From: Branchiostoma floridae
Taxonomy: Eukaryota > Chordata > Leptocardii > Amphioxiformes > Branchiostomatidae
Direction: 5' to 3'
DNA: 53,786 nucleotides
NCBI RefSeq assembly: GCF_000003815.2
Contig: NC_049980.1
Span: forward strand, 2,015,972 to 2,069,757
Each line of letters opens with the position of its first letter. Within the stretch, counting starts at the first letter, position 1. Under the pieces are notes generated by a model. It ran no database searches and was not told the origin of the DNA. It worked only from the letters and a program-made list of their open reading frames with translations. Both the position numbers and the translations under genes were made by a program. Shown here one piece after another: positions 53,374 to 53,786 of the stretch.

Positions 53374-53786
53374 ACCACTCCTGGATGGTGAAATAGACAT
53401 ATTTTTAAACTTCTTTTGTGTCCTGGACACAAGAACTTTAGACTCACAAGCCTTAAGGATATCCAAAATCACAGCTTCCTAAAATATGATGAGATTGGCC
53501 TAGAGGCTGGTGCTTGACATCACCATCATCCCAGGATATTATGTGGAACGTAAATTGTTTGCCAACTCCAAAAATTGAACTTGCGCAAATTTTCAGCTGA
53601 ATTCCTTAATCCTCTTCAGCTTCCATTTTCCTACGCAGAGACATCCAATGGTGCCAGCAAACCGCCTCTTGTCTGTACCCTGCTATCTCAACCATCACCA
53701 TTGGTTCCTGACTACCCTGCTTATATATATTAATGAGCTTACCCTTGTATATGCAAGACCCTTTTTAAAAAATGAAAGGCCTATCT
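53374..53786 (+). other. MED23 3' UTR and flank
   Basis: No AATAAA or ATTAAA is visible downstream of the stop before the window ends. The last 130 bases are the repeat shared with 51500-51645. Confidence 0.5.

Overview
This is a gene-sparse, intron-rich animal nuclear sequence. It holds two convincing protein-coding genes, transcribed away from each other, in a dense landscape of DNA transposons, MITEs, SINEs and one structurally complete-ended tyrosine-recombinase retrotransposon. Exon phases, vertebrate-like protein sequences, a Drosophila-like myosin light chain tail and the repeat style fit an invertebrate deuterostome best. A cephalochordate (amphioxus, Branchiostoma) is my preferred guess, by inference only. 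A 100-N scaffold gap (10282-10381) shows this is a draft assembly.

Left arm (1-7.8 kb, minus strand): a smooth/non-muscle myosin regulatory light chain gene (MYL9/12 type). It has a non-coding or nearly non-coding first exon at about 7214, a coding exon with the kinase site and calcium-binding EF-hand, a middle exon, and two alternative last exons (1685-1869 and 212-384). The last exons accept the same splice phase and encode different versions of the C-terminal lobe. About 0.9 kb between 7.4 and 8.3 kb separates its promoter from that of the gene on the right.

Right arm (8294-53373, plus strand): the gene for Mediator subunit MED23, with 31 complete exons and one partial exon identified by splice sites, phase and protein similarity. 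About 70 residues near the N terminus are lost in the scaffold gap, and the partial exon beside the gap seems to lack one base. Two MED23 introns look like minor-spliceosome (U12) introns. One is an AT-AC intron (40930-47228) and the other a GT-AG intron with a GTATCCTT donor (52055-53222). Both have a well-placed CCTTRAC branch motif.

The 6.3-kb AT-AC intron hosts a Ngaro-like retrotransposon on the minus strand (41267-46883). It has split direct repeats in A1 ... B1-A2-B2 order, a Gag-like ORF with zinc-knuckle motifs, an RNase H remnant, and a 78-bp tandem array where other coding sequence would be expected. A different intron (after exon 17) carries a 55/59-bp minisatellite made from the exon end plus its splice donor, repeated about ten times and split by a hAT-type element with a perfect 8-bp target duplication. 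Other introns contain nested hAT elements, a TTAA-duplicating foldback inside a SINE, foldback elements sharing a CAGGG-TCGAAAT terminus, and CR1/L2-like LINE 3' ends.

The two genes do not form a pathway together: one regulates actomyosin contraction, the other is a transcription coactivator subunit. The shared promoter region is the only functional link the sequence suggests.
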